Shown here: positions 45,042-53,909 of the stretch, one piece after another
How the letters are laid out: each line of letters starts with the position of its first letter
How positions within the stretch are numbered: position 1 is the first letter of the stretch
Assembly: GCA_012515235.1 (NCBI GenBank)
Contig: JAAYYU010000306.1
Location: forward strand, 52,049 to 116,048
Length of the DNA: 64,000 bases
Reading direction: 5' to 3'
Source: Candidatus Anammoximicrobium sp.
Lineage (GTDB): Bacteria > Planctomycetota > Planctomycetia > Pirellulales > Pirellulaceae
Made by a program: the position numbers and the translations under genes
The notes under the pieces: generated by a model
The model's input: only the letters and a program-made list of their open reading frames with translations
Database searches by the model: none
What the model was told of the DNA's origin: nothing

Positions 45042-46466
45042 TCAAACCGACACTTCGGCCTGCAGCCGTTCCCGCCCGTAACGCTGGCGGACCGGCCCCA
45101 CGATCTGTTCGACGAACTCGTCCACCTGCTGCGGCGCGCGGCCGAAGAACTGGGCGGGGTCCAACGCCGCTTCCAGGTCGATCCCGGCAAAGGCTTCGTC
45201 GCCGGCCAGTCGCTGGATCAAGTCGTTGGGGCGGCCCTCCAGCTTGACCGCCGCGGCGGCCGCCTGGCTGTGCTGGCGAATCCGCTCGTGCAACAGCTGC
45301 CGGTCCCCGCCCGCCTTGACGGCAGCCATCAGGATGTTTTCCGTGGCCATAAACGGCAACTCGTCCCGCAAGTTCTTGGCAATCACCTGGGGATACACGC
45401 ACAGCCCGGAACAGACGTTCTGGCACAGGATCAACACCGCGTCCACGGCCAGGAAGGCTTGCGGCAGGACCAGCCGGCGATTGGCGCTGTCGTCCAGCGT
45501 CCGTTCCAGCCACTGCACGGCCAACGTGTTGGCGGGACTGGACTGCAGGCTGATTACATAGCGGGCCAGCGAACAGATCCGCTCGCTGCGCATCGGGTTG
45601 CGCTTGTACGCCATCGCGGACGAGCCGATCTGCTTTGCCTCGAACGGCTCCTCGATCTCCTTGCGGCTGGCCAACTGCCGCAGGTCCGTGGCCATCTTGT
45701 GCGCCGACTGGGCGACGCCCGACAGGACGTCGACCACTTGCGAGTCGATCTTGCGCGTGTACGTCTGCCCCGTGACGGCGTACGTGGCGTCGAAGCCCAT
45801 CTTCGTGGCCACCAACTGGTCCAGACGCCGGAGCTTGTCGTGGTCGCCGTTGAACAGCGCCATGAAACTGGCCTGCGTCCCCGTCGTGCCCTTGGCGCCG
45901 CGGGCCTTCAACTGCTCCAGCCGGTGCTCCGCTTCGTGCAGGTCCAGCGCCAAGTCATAGGCCCACAGACAAGCCCGTTTGCCCACCGTGGTCGGCTGGG
46001 CGGGCTGCAGGTGCGTGAAGCCCAGGCACGCCAGGTCGCGATGTTTGACCGCAAAATCCCCCAACGCGACGATCACCCCCGCCAGCCGGCGGATGACCAA
46101 TTGCAGCGACTCGCGGAACAGGATCAGATCCGTATTGTCCGTCACGTAACAGCTGGTCGCGCCCAGATGGATGATCGGGCCTGCCGCCGGGCAGATGTCG
46201 CGATACGCGTGGACGTGGGCCATCACGTCGTGCCGGACCTGGCGCTCGTACCCGTTCGCCGCGTCGTAATCGATGTCGTCGACATGCGCGCGGAGTTCGG
46301 CGATCTGCTCGTCGCTGATCGCCAGGCCCAACTCCTGCTCCGCCTCGGCCAGCGCCACCCACAACCGCCGCCAGGTGCCGAATTTCTTGTCGTCGCTCCA
46401 CAGCCGGCTCATCTCCTTGGAAGCGTAACGGACAATCAACGGATTCTCGTATCGGTCGTGGGGCAT
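45042..46466 (-). CDS. purB: Adenylosuccinate lyase
   Basis: The 474-residue enzyme of the fumarase/aspartase superfamily makes AMP from adenylosuccinate and also acts earlier in purine synthesis. The signature GSSAMAYKRNPMRSE is near residue 290. LGATSCYVTDNTDL, the CLGFTHLQPAQPTTVGKR region and GTQASF give the other active-site elements. Length and alignment look complete. AGGTG precedes ATG 46466. It stands alone on the minus strand with a 665-bp gap upstream, which includes palindromic element copy 3. Cytoplasmic. Confidence 0.95.
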   Translation of the reverse strand: MPHDRYENPLIVRYASKEMSRLWSDDKKFGTWRRLWVALAEAEQELGLAISDEQIAELRAHVDDIDYDAANGYERQVRHDVMAHVHAYRDICPAAGPIIHLGATSCYVTDNTDLILFRESLQLVIRRLAGVIVALGDFAVKHRDLACLGFTHLQPAQPTTVGKRACLWAYDLALDLHEAEHRLEQLKARGAKGTTGTQASFMALFNGDHDKLRRLDQLVATKMGFDATYAVTGQTYTRKIDSQVVDVLSGVAQSAHKMATDLRQLASRKEIEEPFEAKQIGSSAMAYKRNPMRSERICSLARYVISLQSSPANTLAVQWLERTLDDSANRRLVLPQAFLAVDAVLILCQNVCSGLCVYPQVIAKNLRDELPFMATENILMAAVKAGGDRQLLHERIRQHSQAAAAAVKLEGRPNDLIQRLAGDEAFAGIDLEAALDPAQFFGRAPQQVDEFVEQIVGPVRQRYGRERLQAEVSV

Positions 46467-47131
46467 GGATCACCTGGTCAGTTGAAATCGGCGCGGCCGG
46501 AATTGCCCAAAGAGCTTAGTCTGTTTGCGCCCGGCAGACAAGAAGCGTCTCAGACCGGCGGAGCATCGTTCGAGAGCTGACGGTCGCCTCGTCAAAGCAG
46601 CCTCCACACTCCGAGGTCGGGGCGCGAACGCCAGAGCGCGGTCCGGAACGGGACAAATGCTGACACGACAACGAATTGCGATGGGCAGTTTGGCGAGTTA
46701 AGGGGTGGCAAGCAGGGGACCTGGCGCACAGGGTTTAGAGGATGTGCGAACGAGAAGACGCGGTGTTTTCGAGGATTTGTCTGCGGACCCGCTGTTACCA
46801 CCAAACGGGATTCCGGCACTTGCCCGCGTCGTTGATGAAGTCACGGTTTTGGTGCTGGGGTCAGGCTTACAGAATTCAATTTTGGCCGAGTAGAGTCGTA
46901 CGACGTGGCTGGCACCCAACTCGGCCAAAATTGAATTCTGTAAGCCTGACCCCATTTCGCGCGACCGAGCGGCTGGCGAAACGACCGGGAAACCAGGCTT
47001 CCTGGACGCCCCGCCGGAGCCCGACTTCCCTGGCCCGCCAATCCGCTGCCGGTGTGTTTGATCTCTCACGTCGGCGCGTTATAACAGGGCCTTGGTTCGC
47101 TCTTGTTCCGACGTCCAGCAGGTGAGATTTC
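46467..47131. other. Divergent intergenic region with element copy 3
   Basis: Holds the promoters for purB (minus) and the aminotransferase (plus). The only recognised structure is the 97-bp palindrome plus flanking bases shared with copy 4 (see findings). ORFs running through it are artefacts. Confidence 0.5.
46857..46953 (+). repeat. 97-bp palindromic element, copy 3
   Basis: Arms of 35 bp pair perfectly. The loop reads GAGTCGTACGACGTGGCTGG, the same orientation as copy 1. It lies 178 bp upstream of the aminotransferase gene. Confidence 0.95.
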
Positions 47132-48313
47132 ATGTCCGGCTTTCTCGACGAGTCCGAGGCGGCGTACTGGCGTTCCCAATGGCACTTGGCTCCGGGCGTG
47201 ACGTATCTGAATCACGGTTCCTTCGGTCCGCCGCCGCAAGCCGTGCGGGCCGCCCGGCGCGCCTGGCAGGAGCAGATGGACGCCCAGCCAATGGAGTTCT
47301 TTTTCCGCCAGCTGGAGCCGGCCTGGTTCCAGTCCCGGCAGCGGTTGGCCGGTTTGCTCGGCGCGGAGGAACGGAATCTGGTCTTTGCGGAGAACGCCAC
47401 AGCGGCCATGAACGTGCTGGCGCACAGCCTGCGCTTGGGGCCGGGCGACGAGGTCCTGCTGACGGATCACGAGTACGGGGCGGTCCAGCGGATCTGGCGC
47501 CACGCGGTGGAATCGGCCGCCGGCGCCGTCCTGGCCACCGCCTCGTTGCCGCTGCCGATCGAAGCGGCCGATCAGGTCGTCGAGGCGATCTTCGCTGCCG
47601 TGACCGAACGCACCCGATTGCTGGTCGTCAGCCACATCACGTCGCCGACGGCGGTCACGCTGCCGGTGGAGCCGATTGTCGCCGAGGCCAAACGGCGGGG
47701 GATTCTGGTGTGCATCGACGGCCCTCACGCGGTGGCCCAGTTGCCGCTGGAGTTGGAACGGCTGGGCTGCGATTTCTACTGCGCCAGTTGCCACAAATGG
47801 CTCAGCGCTCCGTTCGGCAGCGGGTTTCTGTACGTGGCGCCGCAGCATCACGGGCTGATCCGTACGCCGCTGACGAGTTGGGGACGGCTGCCGCCGGGGC
47901 GGCTGGAGACGTGGAGCGACGAATTCATCTGGTACGGCACGCGGGACTTCTCGCCCTATTTGACGATTCCGGCCGCGATCGACTTTCTGGAGCAAGTCGG
48001 CTTTGACCGCTTCCGCCGACACACGCACGCCCTGGCCCAGTACGCGCGCCAGCGCCTGGTCGAGCTGACCGGGCAAACGCCCATCCTGCCGGATTCGCCC
48101 GACTGGTACGGCTGCATGGCCCACGTGCCGCTGCCGCCGGGCGACGCGGCGGCACTGCAGCGACAGTTGTGGGCCGACGAGCGCATCGAGGTGCCGATCG
48201 TGGCCTGGAAAGACCGCCGCTGGATTCGCGTCTCGTGCCACCTGTACAATACCTGCCACGAAATCGACCGGCTGGTCGAGGCTGTGGACAAGAGGATGAA
48301 GGATGAAGGATGA
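47132..48313 (+). CDS. Class V aminotransferase, isopenicillin-N-epimerase-like
   Basis: The 393-residue PLP enzyme of the NifS/epimerase fold starts YLNHGSFGPPP and has the cofactor segment FAENATAAMNVL. Asp196 is in CIDGPHAV and the PLP lysine K222 in CASCHKWLSAPFGS. A C-terminal domain is closed by RWIRVSCHLYNT. The HGSFG start and SCHKWL motif match the isopenicillin N epimerase-like group rather than cysteine desulfurase. The amino donor or substrate is unknown. Cytoplasmic, no signal peptide. It ends in a short AAGGATG repeat that forms the last codons, MKDEG. Confidence 0.9.
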   Translation: MSGFLDESEAAYWRSQWHLAPGVTYLNHGSFGPPPQAVRAARRAWQEQMDAQPMEFFFRQLEPAWFQSRQRLAGLLGAEERNLVFAENATAAMNVLAHSLRLGPGDEVLLTDHEYGAVQRIWRHAVESAAGAVLATASLPLPIEAADQVVEAIFAAVTERTRLLVVSHITSPTAVTLPVEPIVAEAKRRGILVCIDGPHAVAQLPLELERLGCDFYCASCHKWLSAPFGSGFLYVAPQHHGLIRTPLTSWGRLPPGRLETWSDEFIWYGTRDFSPYLTIPAAIDFLEQVGFDRFRRHTHALAQYARQRLVELTGQTPILPDSPDWYGCMAHVPLPPGDAAALQRQLWADERIEVPIVAWKDRRWIRVSCHLYNTCHEIDRLVEAVDKRMKDEG

Positions 48314-48325
48314 AGGGCTGGGATG
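48290..48325. repeat. AAGGATG tandem repeat at the end of the aminotransferase gene
   Basis: GAGGATGAAGGATGAAGGAT and further units give about three copies of a 7-bp motif across the stop codon. They encode the last residues and continue downstream. Confidence 0.7.
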
Positions 48326-48415
48326 CAGGATTTGAGATCTTCAAGGGAAGGCTTCCCGTCTCCGAACCGAAAGTCAAGACCCAAGTAGTACAAGCGATTG
48401 ACGAAAGGAGCCAGT

Positions 48416-49285
48416 ATGTCATCTTGTGACGCACCGTCCCGACGCGACTTTTTCCGAATGACCGGTGCTGCCGGTTCCGCGCTGGCCGTCGGCCCGGTTT
48501 TCGGGCGGCTCGGCGCCGCCGCGGAAGCGAGGCCGGAAGCCGACAGGAGAAAAGCTTTGTTTTCGCTGGGGCTGGCTTCGTACACGCTGCGGAAATTCGA
48601 CCTGGACGAGACGCTCGCCATGACCCGGCGGGTGGGCCTGACGCACCTCTGCTTGAAGAGCTTCCATCTGCCGCTGGACGCCACGGCCGAACAGATCTCG
48701 GCGGCGGTAGCCAAGGTCAAACAGGCGGAACTCGACTTGTACGGCTGCGGCGTTGTTTCGATGAAGACGGATCAGGACGTCAACCAGGCGTTCGACTATG
48801 CCCGGGCGGCCGGCATGCGCACGATCGTCGCGGCTCCGCTCCCGGAGTTGCTTCCGTTGCTGAACGAAAAGGTCAAGCAGTCCGGCCTCGAAGTGGCGAT
48901 TCACAACCACGGGCCGGGCGACAAGATCTATCCCACGCCGGAGAGCATCTACCGGAAAGTCGAGAAATTCGACCAACGCATCGGTCTGTGTATCGACGTC
49001 GGCCACACGGCGCGGATCGGCGCGGATCCGATTGCGGATGTCGAGCGGTTTGCCGACCGGCTGCTGGACCTGCACGTCAAGGACGTCTCCGCCGCCGCAG
49101 CGGAAGGCAAGACCGTCGAGATCGGCCGCGGCGTGCTCGACATTCCGGCGCTGCTGCGCGCACTGCTAAAAATCAACTACTCGCGCGTGGCCTCGTTCGA
49201 GCACGAGAAGGACGAGCGTGACCCGTTGGCGGGCTTGGCGGAGTCGGTCGGTTACATCCGCGGCGCGCTGGCCGCGATCGGGTAA
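48416..49285 (+). CDS. Exported TIM-barrel sugar isomerase/epimerase-like protein
   Basis: The 289-residue product starts at ATG 48416 (AAAGGAG 5 nt upstream). A twin-arginine-like signal PSRRDFFRMTGAAGSAL is followed by a TIM barrel of the AP-endonuclease-2 type. Expected motifs are SLGLASYTLRKF, VAIHNHGPGD, GLCIDVGHTARIG, LLDLHVKDVS and FEHEKDE, giving the usual metal ligands. It is a paralogue of the protein at 42220 with little direct similarity. It follows the aminotransferase by 102 bp and may share its transcript. Substrate unknown. Confidence 0.87.
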   Translation: MSSCDAPSRRDFFRMTGAAGSALAVGPVFGRLGAAAEARPEADRRKALFSLGLASYTLRKFDLDETLAMTRRVGLTHLCLKSFHLPLDATAEQISAAVAKVKQAELDLYGCGVVSMKTDQDVNQAFDYARAAGMRTIVAAPLPELLPLLNEKVKQSGLEVAIHNHGPGDKIYPTPESIYRKVEKFDQRIGLCIDVGHTARIGADPIADVERFADRLLDLHVKDVSAAAAEGKTVEIGRGVLDIPALLRALLKINYSRVASFEHEKDERDPLAGLAESVGYIRGALAAIG

Positions 49286-49526
49286 GCATGGCTCGCAAAA
49301 CAAGGGAGCGGAATGACGCTCGCCACCGGTGACCGGCGATCCGCCCGACTGGCGGCGAGCGCCCTGGCACTCGCCTGTCACCGGACAGCGCTCGGTCGAA
49401 CGAGGCCCGCCGGCGACGGGGCGGGCCCGGCGCGAAGAAGTCCGGCTGTTCCGAAACGCCGGGCTTCGAGCGGCGCGCGTTTCGAGCGTCCGGCCGCAGG
49501 CGATTCGCGGATCGCAAACCTTGCGA
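49286..49526. other. Intergenic region, nothing recognised
   Basis: 240 bp between convergent genes. No gene, terminator or repeat was recognised. Confidence 0.4.
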
Positions 49527-50096
49527 TCATTCGCGGATTTCCAGGGTCCTTGCCTTGCCGGTTCCCAGCAGGTTCAGCGAGCCCTGTTGCGGGCGTCCGC
49601 CGGCGGCCATGGTCCGATCCCAAAGCATGCCGTAGGCGGCGAAATTGCCGGTGTTGGCGTCGGCCACGTAGACCACGCAGACGGCCGGCATCTGCGCGCC
49701 GCCCCCGCGCCGGAACTGCATCTGGCCGGTCACCATCACGTAACTCGGCTCCTTGCCTTGCTGGACGCCCAGGTCATTGATGACGTTGTACTTGTACACG
49801 CCTCCCCACTGGAACGTGCGGGGATTGAGCACCCAGCACTGCAAGTCGCCGGTCAGGTAGTCCAGGATGTACACGCCCTCGGCTTCTTCGTCCACGTAGC
49901 CCGTCGCCATGGCCATCGACTTGCCGCTGTGCGACGCCGAGGCGTGCAGCAGGGTCTCCGGGAACTGCAACCCGGTGGCCGGAGCCTGTTTCACGGCCAC
50001 GAGCGTGCCGAGCATCATGCCCACGCCGACCAGCAGGCCCATCGCCAGCCCGGCCAACAACATCAACAACGACCGCTTCGGTAACCGACGAAACAT
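49527..50096 (-). CDS. Membrane-anchored hypothetical protein
   Basis: The 189-residue product has a basic N-terminus (MFRRLPKRS) and one long membrane helix (LLMLLAGLAMGLLVGVGMMLGTLVAV, residues about 9-35). A soluble domain follows, rich in aromatic residues and beta strands (GVYILDYLTGDLQCWVLNPRT, VCVVYVADANTGNFAAYGM). It resembles conserved planctomycete proteins of unknown function. It is probably anchored with its bulk outside the cytoplasm. AAAGGAA precedes the ATG by about 6 nt. It is downstream of rseP, with a gap of 158 bp. Confidence 0.7.
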   Translation of the reverse strand: MFRRLPKRSLLMLLAGLAMGLLVGVGMMLGTLVAVKQAPATGLQFPETLLHASASHSGKSMAMATGYVDEEAEGVYILDYLTGDLQCWVLNPRTFQWGGVYKYNVINDLGVQQGKEPSYVMVTGQMQFRRGGGAQMPAVCVVYVADANTGNFAAYGMLWDRTMAAGGRPQQGSLNLLGTGKARTLEIRE

Positions 50097-50254
50097 GTTG
50101 AGTTCCTTTTCAGTGTGGAGGAGCGAACCTCAGACCAAATTGCCTGGCCTGCGCGTCATTCTAGGCAGCGCGACACCGCAGAGCAACAGGGACCGCAGGC
50201 CGCGCCGGCCGTCCGGATTCCGGGAAGCCGCCGGACGACTGGTGCAGCGGCCGC

Positions 50255-52435
50255 TCAGAAAAACCGCTGGATGTCCAGGCCGAACACCAGCACCATCAGG
50301 CTGAGCAGGCAACCGACGCCGATCAGCGTCAGGGTGACCTGCAGCCGTTCGTTCAGCGGCTTGCCGCGAATCCCCTCGGCGGCCAGAAACAGCATGTGAC
50401 CGCCGTCCAGCGCGGGGATGGGCAGGAAGTTGAGAACGGCCAGGTTGGCGCTCAGAAACGTGAGGAACACCAGCAGCCGCGCCACGCCCTCCGAGGCCTC
50501 GGCTCCGGCCGCCCGCACAATCATGATCGGGCCGCCCAAGCTGCGGTACGAGATGCCTCCCGTAAACAGACGATGCAGGACCGCCAAGACCTTCTTGACG
50601 CTGATCTCGGTCTCGACGTAGCCCAAGGACCAGGCCTCCGACCACGATTCGGCAACCCGCACCGGGGACAGCGGCCGAGTCGTGAACTGCCTCACCGGGT
50701 GGAAGAAACGGTCCGAGAAGGCGGGGACGAGCGAGACCGTCTGTTCGGCGTCCGGGCCGCGCCGATAGGTCAACTCCAGGTTCACGCTGGGAGCGAGATT
50801 CAAGACGCTGTGCACATAATACCAATTCGGCAAATCCGTCTCGCCCCGGTCCGACTCCTCGGACTCGCTCCCCAGTCGCCGCCGTTGCCGCGACAGCCAG
50901 GATTCCGTCCGGATCAGCGCAATGGGATCCCCGTCTTGCCTGCCGTCGCGGATGAACGCGGCGGAGACAATCCTGTCCCCGGCGCGGAATCCGGCTGCGG
51001 CCGCAGGACTGTCGGCCACGACCTGCTTGACGACGTTCGTGAGTTGGAAGGCCAGCCCCAGGCATTCCAGCGCCACGGGCAAGCCGGGGCTGAACCCGTC
51101 CTGGAACGAGTTGGGGGCGACCGGCGTGGCGCGCAACAGCAGGGGCGCGGGGGCGCCGGGCCGCCGGACTCCGAATTCGACCTCCTGGCCGACGAGCGGC
51201 AGCAGACGCTGGGCCAGCGTCACCGCGTCGCCGATTTCCTCGCCTGCCAGCGAAACCAGGACGTCTCCTTCGCGGAACCCGGCCTGCTCCGCCGGCGAAC
51301 CGAGCCGCACGCCGAGAACCGGACCGACCTCCATCACCAGCCCCGTCATCCGCAGCGGAGTCGGCGGCAAGGTGACGTCCCGCGTCTGGTCCGCGCGGCG
51401 GATCGTCAGTTTCACGGGCTGCGTCATTCGCGTCGCCAGCCGCCGCTCCAGTTCGTGTTCGAAGATGATTCCCGCGTCCGCGTCGCGGGGCAGCGGCTCG
51501 CCGTCGAGCGCCACGATTTCGTCACCCGCCTGCAGTTCGTCATAACCGGAACCGGCGGCCGGTTCGCTCGTTTCGGGCCGGACGGCTGCCACGATGGTCG
51601 TCCCCGCGGGCCGGACGCCCAGCGTGGCCGGGCGATCGAAATCGGCCAACCGGTCGGTCGGCGTCAGGGAAAGCCACTCCGGATCCCTTTGGCCCGCGCG
51701 GCGCACGAGCAGATCCAGTGGATGCTTCGCTCCGTTGAGCGTCACGTCGATCATCAGGTCCTTGTCGAAACGCAATTGTTCGTCGGGCCGGCCATGGCGG
51801 CCGATCTGCAGGATCTTGTCGCCGGCGTTCAGTCCGTGGACCCAGGCCGGATCGCCGGGCGCGGTGCCGCCCACGACGCAGGGCATGTAGCTGACCCCCT
51901 GACGATAAGCGATGGCGGCGAATACCACGGCGAAGATCAGATTCATGATCACGCCCGCCGAGATGATGATCATCCGCTGCCAAACCGGCTTGGCCGGATA
52001 GCTCCGCGGATCCCAGACGAACTCGCCGGAGGCACTGGCGGCCGTGCCGGCGTCGGTCGCCGCCGCTGGCGGTCCGTCCGCGCCGTCCGCGAGGTCGGGC
52101 GCGTCCATGCGGACCTTGATGCGTTCGTTCTCCTTTGCCTGGTTGCGGGGATTGTCGTCTTGCCCCAGCATCTTGACGTATCCGCCCAGCGGCAAAATGC
52201 CGACGCCGTATTCCGTTTCGCCGAGGCGGAACTTGAGCAGGCTCGCAGGCAGCGGCCCCATCGGGATGTCGAAGCCGACGTAAAACTTCTCGACTTTGAC
52301 GCCGCAGCCTTTGGCGGCCAGGAAGTGCCCCAATTCATGCACGAAGATGACCAGCCCCAGCCCGGCCGCCACCGCGGCAATCATCCAGAGCGTCGACAGA
52401 AACCCGCTGATATCGGCGATCAAGCACCAATCCAC
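50255..52435 (-). CDS. rseP: Site-2 zinc protease of the RseP type with three PDZ-like regions
   Basis: The M50 intramembrane protease cleaves membrane-bound substrates such as anti-sigma factors. The zinc motif HELGH is at residues 33-37 in the first helix, and the second site NFLPIPALDGGH is near the C-terminus (third metal ligand Asp). It is 726 residues, against about 450 in Escherichia coli. The extra length lies between the membrane halves and contains three PDZ-like glycine-rich turns (APGDPAWVHGLNAGDKIL, GSPAEQAGFREGDVLVSL, SPAAAAGFRAGDRIV). GTG 52435 is preferred as start because GGAG lies 8 nt upstream; an ATG at 52459 is also possible. The start overlaps the end of dxr by 16 bp. 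Confidence 0.9.
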   Translation of the reverse strand: MDWCLIADISGFLSTLWMIAAVAAGLGLVIFVHELGHFLAAKGCGVKVEKFYVGFDIPMGPLPASLLKFRLGETEYGVGILPLGGYVKMLGQDDNPRNQAKENERIKVRMDAPDLADGADGPPAAATDAGTAASASGEFVWDPRSYPAKPVWQRMIIISAGVIMNLIFAVVFAAIAYRQGVSYMPCVVGGTAPGDPAWVHGLNAGDKILQIGRHGRPDEQLRFDKDLMIDVTLNGAKHPLDLLVRRAGQRDPEWLSLTPTDRLADFDRPATLGVRPAGTTIVAAVRPETSEPAAGSGYDELQAGDEIVALDGEPLPRDADAGIIFEHELERRLATRMTQPVKLTIRRADQTRDVTLPPTPLRMTGLVMEVGPVLGVRLGSPAEQAGFREGDVLVSLAGEEIGDAVTLAQRLLPLVGQEVEFGVRRPGAPAPLLLRATPVAPNSFQDGFSPGLPVALECLGLAFQLTNVVKQVVADSPAAAAGFRAGDRIVSAAFIRDGRQDGDPIALIRTESWLSRQRRRLGSESEESDRGETDLPNWYYVHSVLNLAPSVNLELTYRRGPDAEQTVSLVPAFSDRFFHPVRQFTTRPLSPVRVAESWSEAWSLGYVETEISVKKVLAVLHRLFTGGISYRSLGGPIMIVRAAGAEASEGVARLLVFLTFLSANLAVLNFLPIPALDGGHMLFLAAEGIRGKPLNERLQVTLTLIGVGCLLSLMVLVFGLDIQRFF

Positions 52436-53583
52436 TTCGTCATCTCCTTCCTGGCCCACGCATCCAACGCCAACAGTTGCGGAAGCGAGGGGTTCGGTTC
52501 GTAATTGTGTACGTCAAGAACGGCTCGGCAAGCGGGCACGATCTCCGTGAAACAAATTTGTCGTTGCAGGAAGGCGGCTACGGCCGACTCGTTGGCCGCG
52601 TTCAACACCGCCCCGGCCGTTCCGCCCTGCCGCGCCACCTCGTGCCCCAAGGCCAAAGCCGGGAAGCGCCTCGCGTCCGGCGGGAAAAAGTCCAGCGAAA
52701 ACACGCGGCGAAAATCCAGCTTGGCCGCAGGACTCTCCCACCGCTCAGGATAACTCAAGGCGTACTGGATCGGCAACTTCATGTCCGGCGTCCCCAACTG
52801 GGCGATCACCGCCCCGTCGCGAAACTCGACCAGCGAATGGACCACCGACTGCGGGTGAATCACCACGTCGATCTGGTCCGGCTGTAAGTCGAACAGCCAA
52901 CGGGCCTCGATGATCTCCAGGGCCTTGTTCATCATCGTCGCCGAATCGATCGTGATCTTCCGGCCCATGTCCCAGGTGGGATGGGCCAGCGCGTCTTCGA
53001 CCGTGACGGTTTCGAGTTGTTCTTGAGTGTGCTCGCGAAACGGCCCACCGCTGGCGGTCAGGACGATCCGCTGTAAATCCTGCCGGCGGCCCGCCTGGAG
53101 CGCCTGGAAGACCGCGCTGTGTTCGCTGTCCACCGGCAGGATCGTCGCCCCGCGCTCTGCCGCCCCCCGCATGACCAGCGGCCCCGCCATGACCAGCGTT
53201 TCCTTGTTCGCCAGCGCCAGCGTCTTGCCCGCCTGAACGGCCGCCCACGCTCCCGCCAGGCCGGCGCTGCCCACGACCGCGGCGACAACCACATCGACCT
53301 CGGCCTGGGTCGCCATCCGCTCGATTCCCTCCCGGCCCAGCAACAGCTGCGTTTCCCTGGGCAACTCCGTCCAATCGAACTGCCGACCGCTCTGCTCGTC
53401 CGTCACCACGACCCAGCGCGGACGAATCCGCTGGGCCTGTTCCAGCAACCGCTGGCAACTGCGGTTGGCGGACAACCCCACCACCTGCAGATTGCCCTGC
53501 GACGCGGCGGCAACGTCCAGTGTGCTGCTGCCGATGCTGCCAGTCGAACCAAGGATGACGATCTTACGTGACGGACGGCTCAT
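52420..53583 (-). CDS. dxr: 1-deoxy-D-xylulose 5-phosphate reductoisomerase
   Basis: The 387-residue enzyme of the MEP isoprenoid pathway converts DXP to MEP with NADPH. The dinucleotide motif is GSTGSIG (12-18), and ALANKETLVMAG and PVDSEHSA follow. Substrate loops are LTASGGPFR and HPTWDMGRKITIDSATMMNK. The C-terminal helical domain is complete. The gene is followed by rseP with a 16-bp overlap, an arrangement also known elsewhere for dxr (ispC) and rseP, and is divergent from ftsH by 326 bp. Confidence 0.96.
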   Translation of the reverse strand: MSRPSRKIVILGSTGSIGSSTLDVAAASQGNLQVVGLSANRSCQRLLEQAQRIRPRWVVVTDEQSGRQFDWTELPRETQLLLGREGIERMATQAEVDVVVAAVVGSAGLAGAWAAVQAGKTLALANKETLVMAGPLVMRGAAERGATILPVDSEHSAVFQALQAGRRQDLQRIVLTASGGPFREHTQEQLETVTVEDALAHPTWDMGRKITIDSATMMNKALEIIEARWLFDLQPDQIDVVIHPQSVVHSLVEFRDGAVIAQLGTPDMKLPIQYALSYPERWESPAAKLDFRRVFSLDFFPPDARRFPALALGHEVARQGGTAGAVLNAANESAVAAFLQRQICFTEIVPACRAVLDVHNYEPNPSLPQLLALDAWARKEMTKWIGA

Positions 53584-53909
53584 GGAAAAAAGATGACTCG
53601 CGGGAGTCGGAGAATCGGCGAACTCTGGTTGCCGAGCAGCAGTTTATTGGGAAAAATACTCTGTGGTTGGAACAATCCTACATGTTGGCGGGAACGGTCT
53701 GACGCGTGCGTCCCAAACAGGGACCCGTGCGATTGCACCGCCCACACCGTTGGAAAGGGGCCAGGTCAGACCGGGCTGACCCCCGCCGCCCAGGCCCTCA
53801 GAATTCGCATCGGTCGGTGCAACTTGCTTGGACGCATGGAGTTTCGTCCGACGGCGAATTTTAGACGGGCATTCGTGAACAGGCAACCCGAATAACCGGG
53901 AGTCCTTCG
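53584..53909. other. Divergent region between dxr and ftsH
   Basis: Promoters for both genes must be here. At 53764-53781 GGTCAG and CTGACC form an inverted repeat resembling the ends of the 97-bp elements. Nothing else was recognised. Confidence 0.4.

Noticed and set aside
49286..49526. Open frames between the TIM-barrel and hypothetical genes
   Set aside because: Short and Arg-rich, no start signal, no domain.
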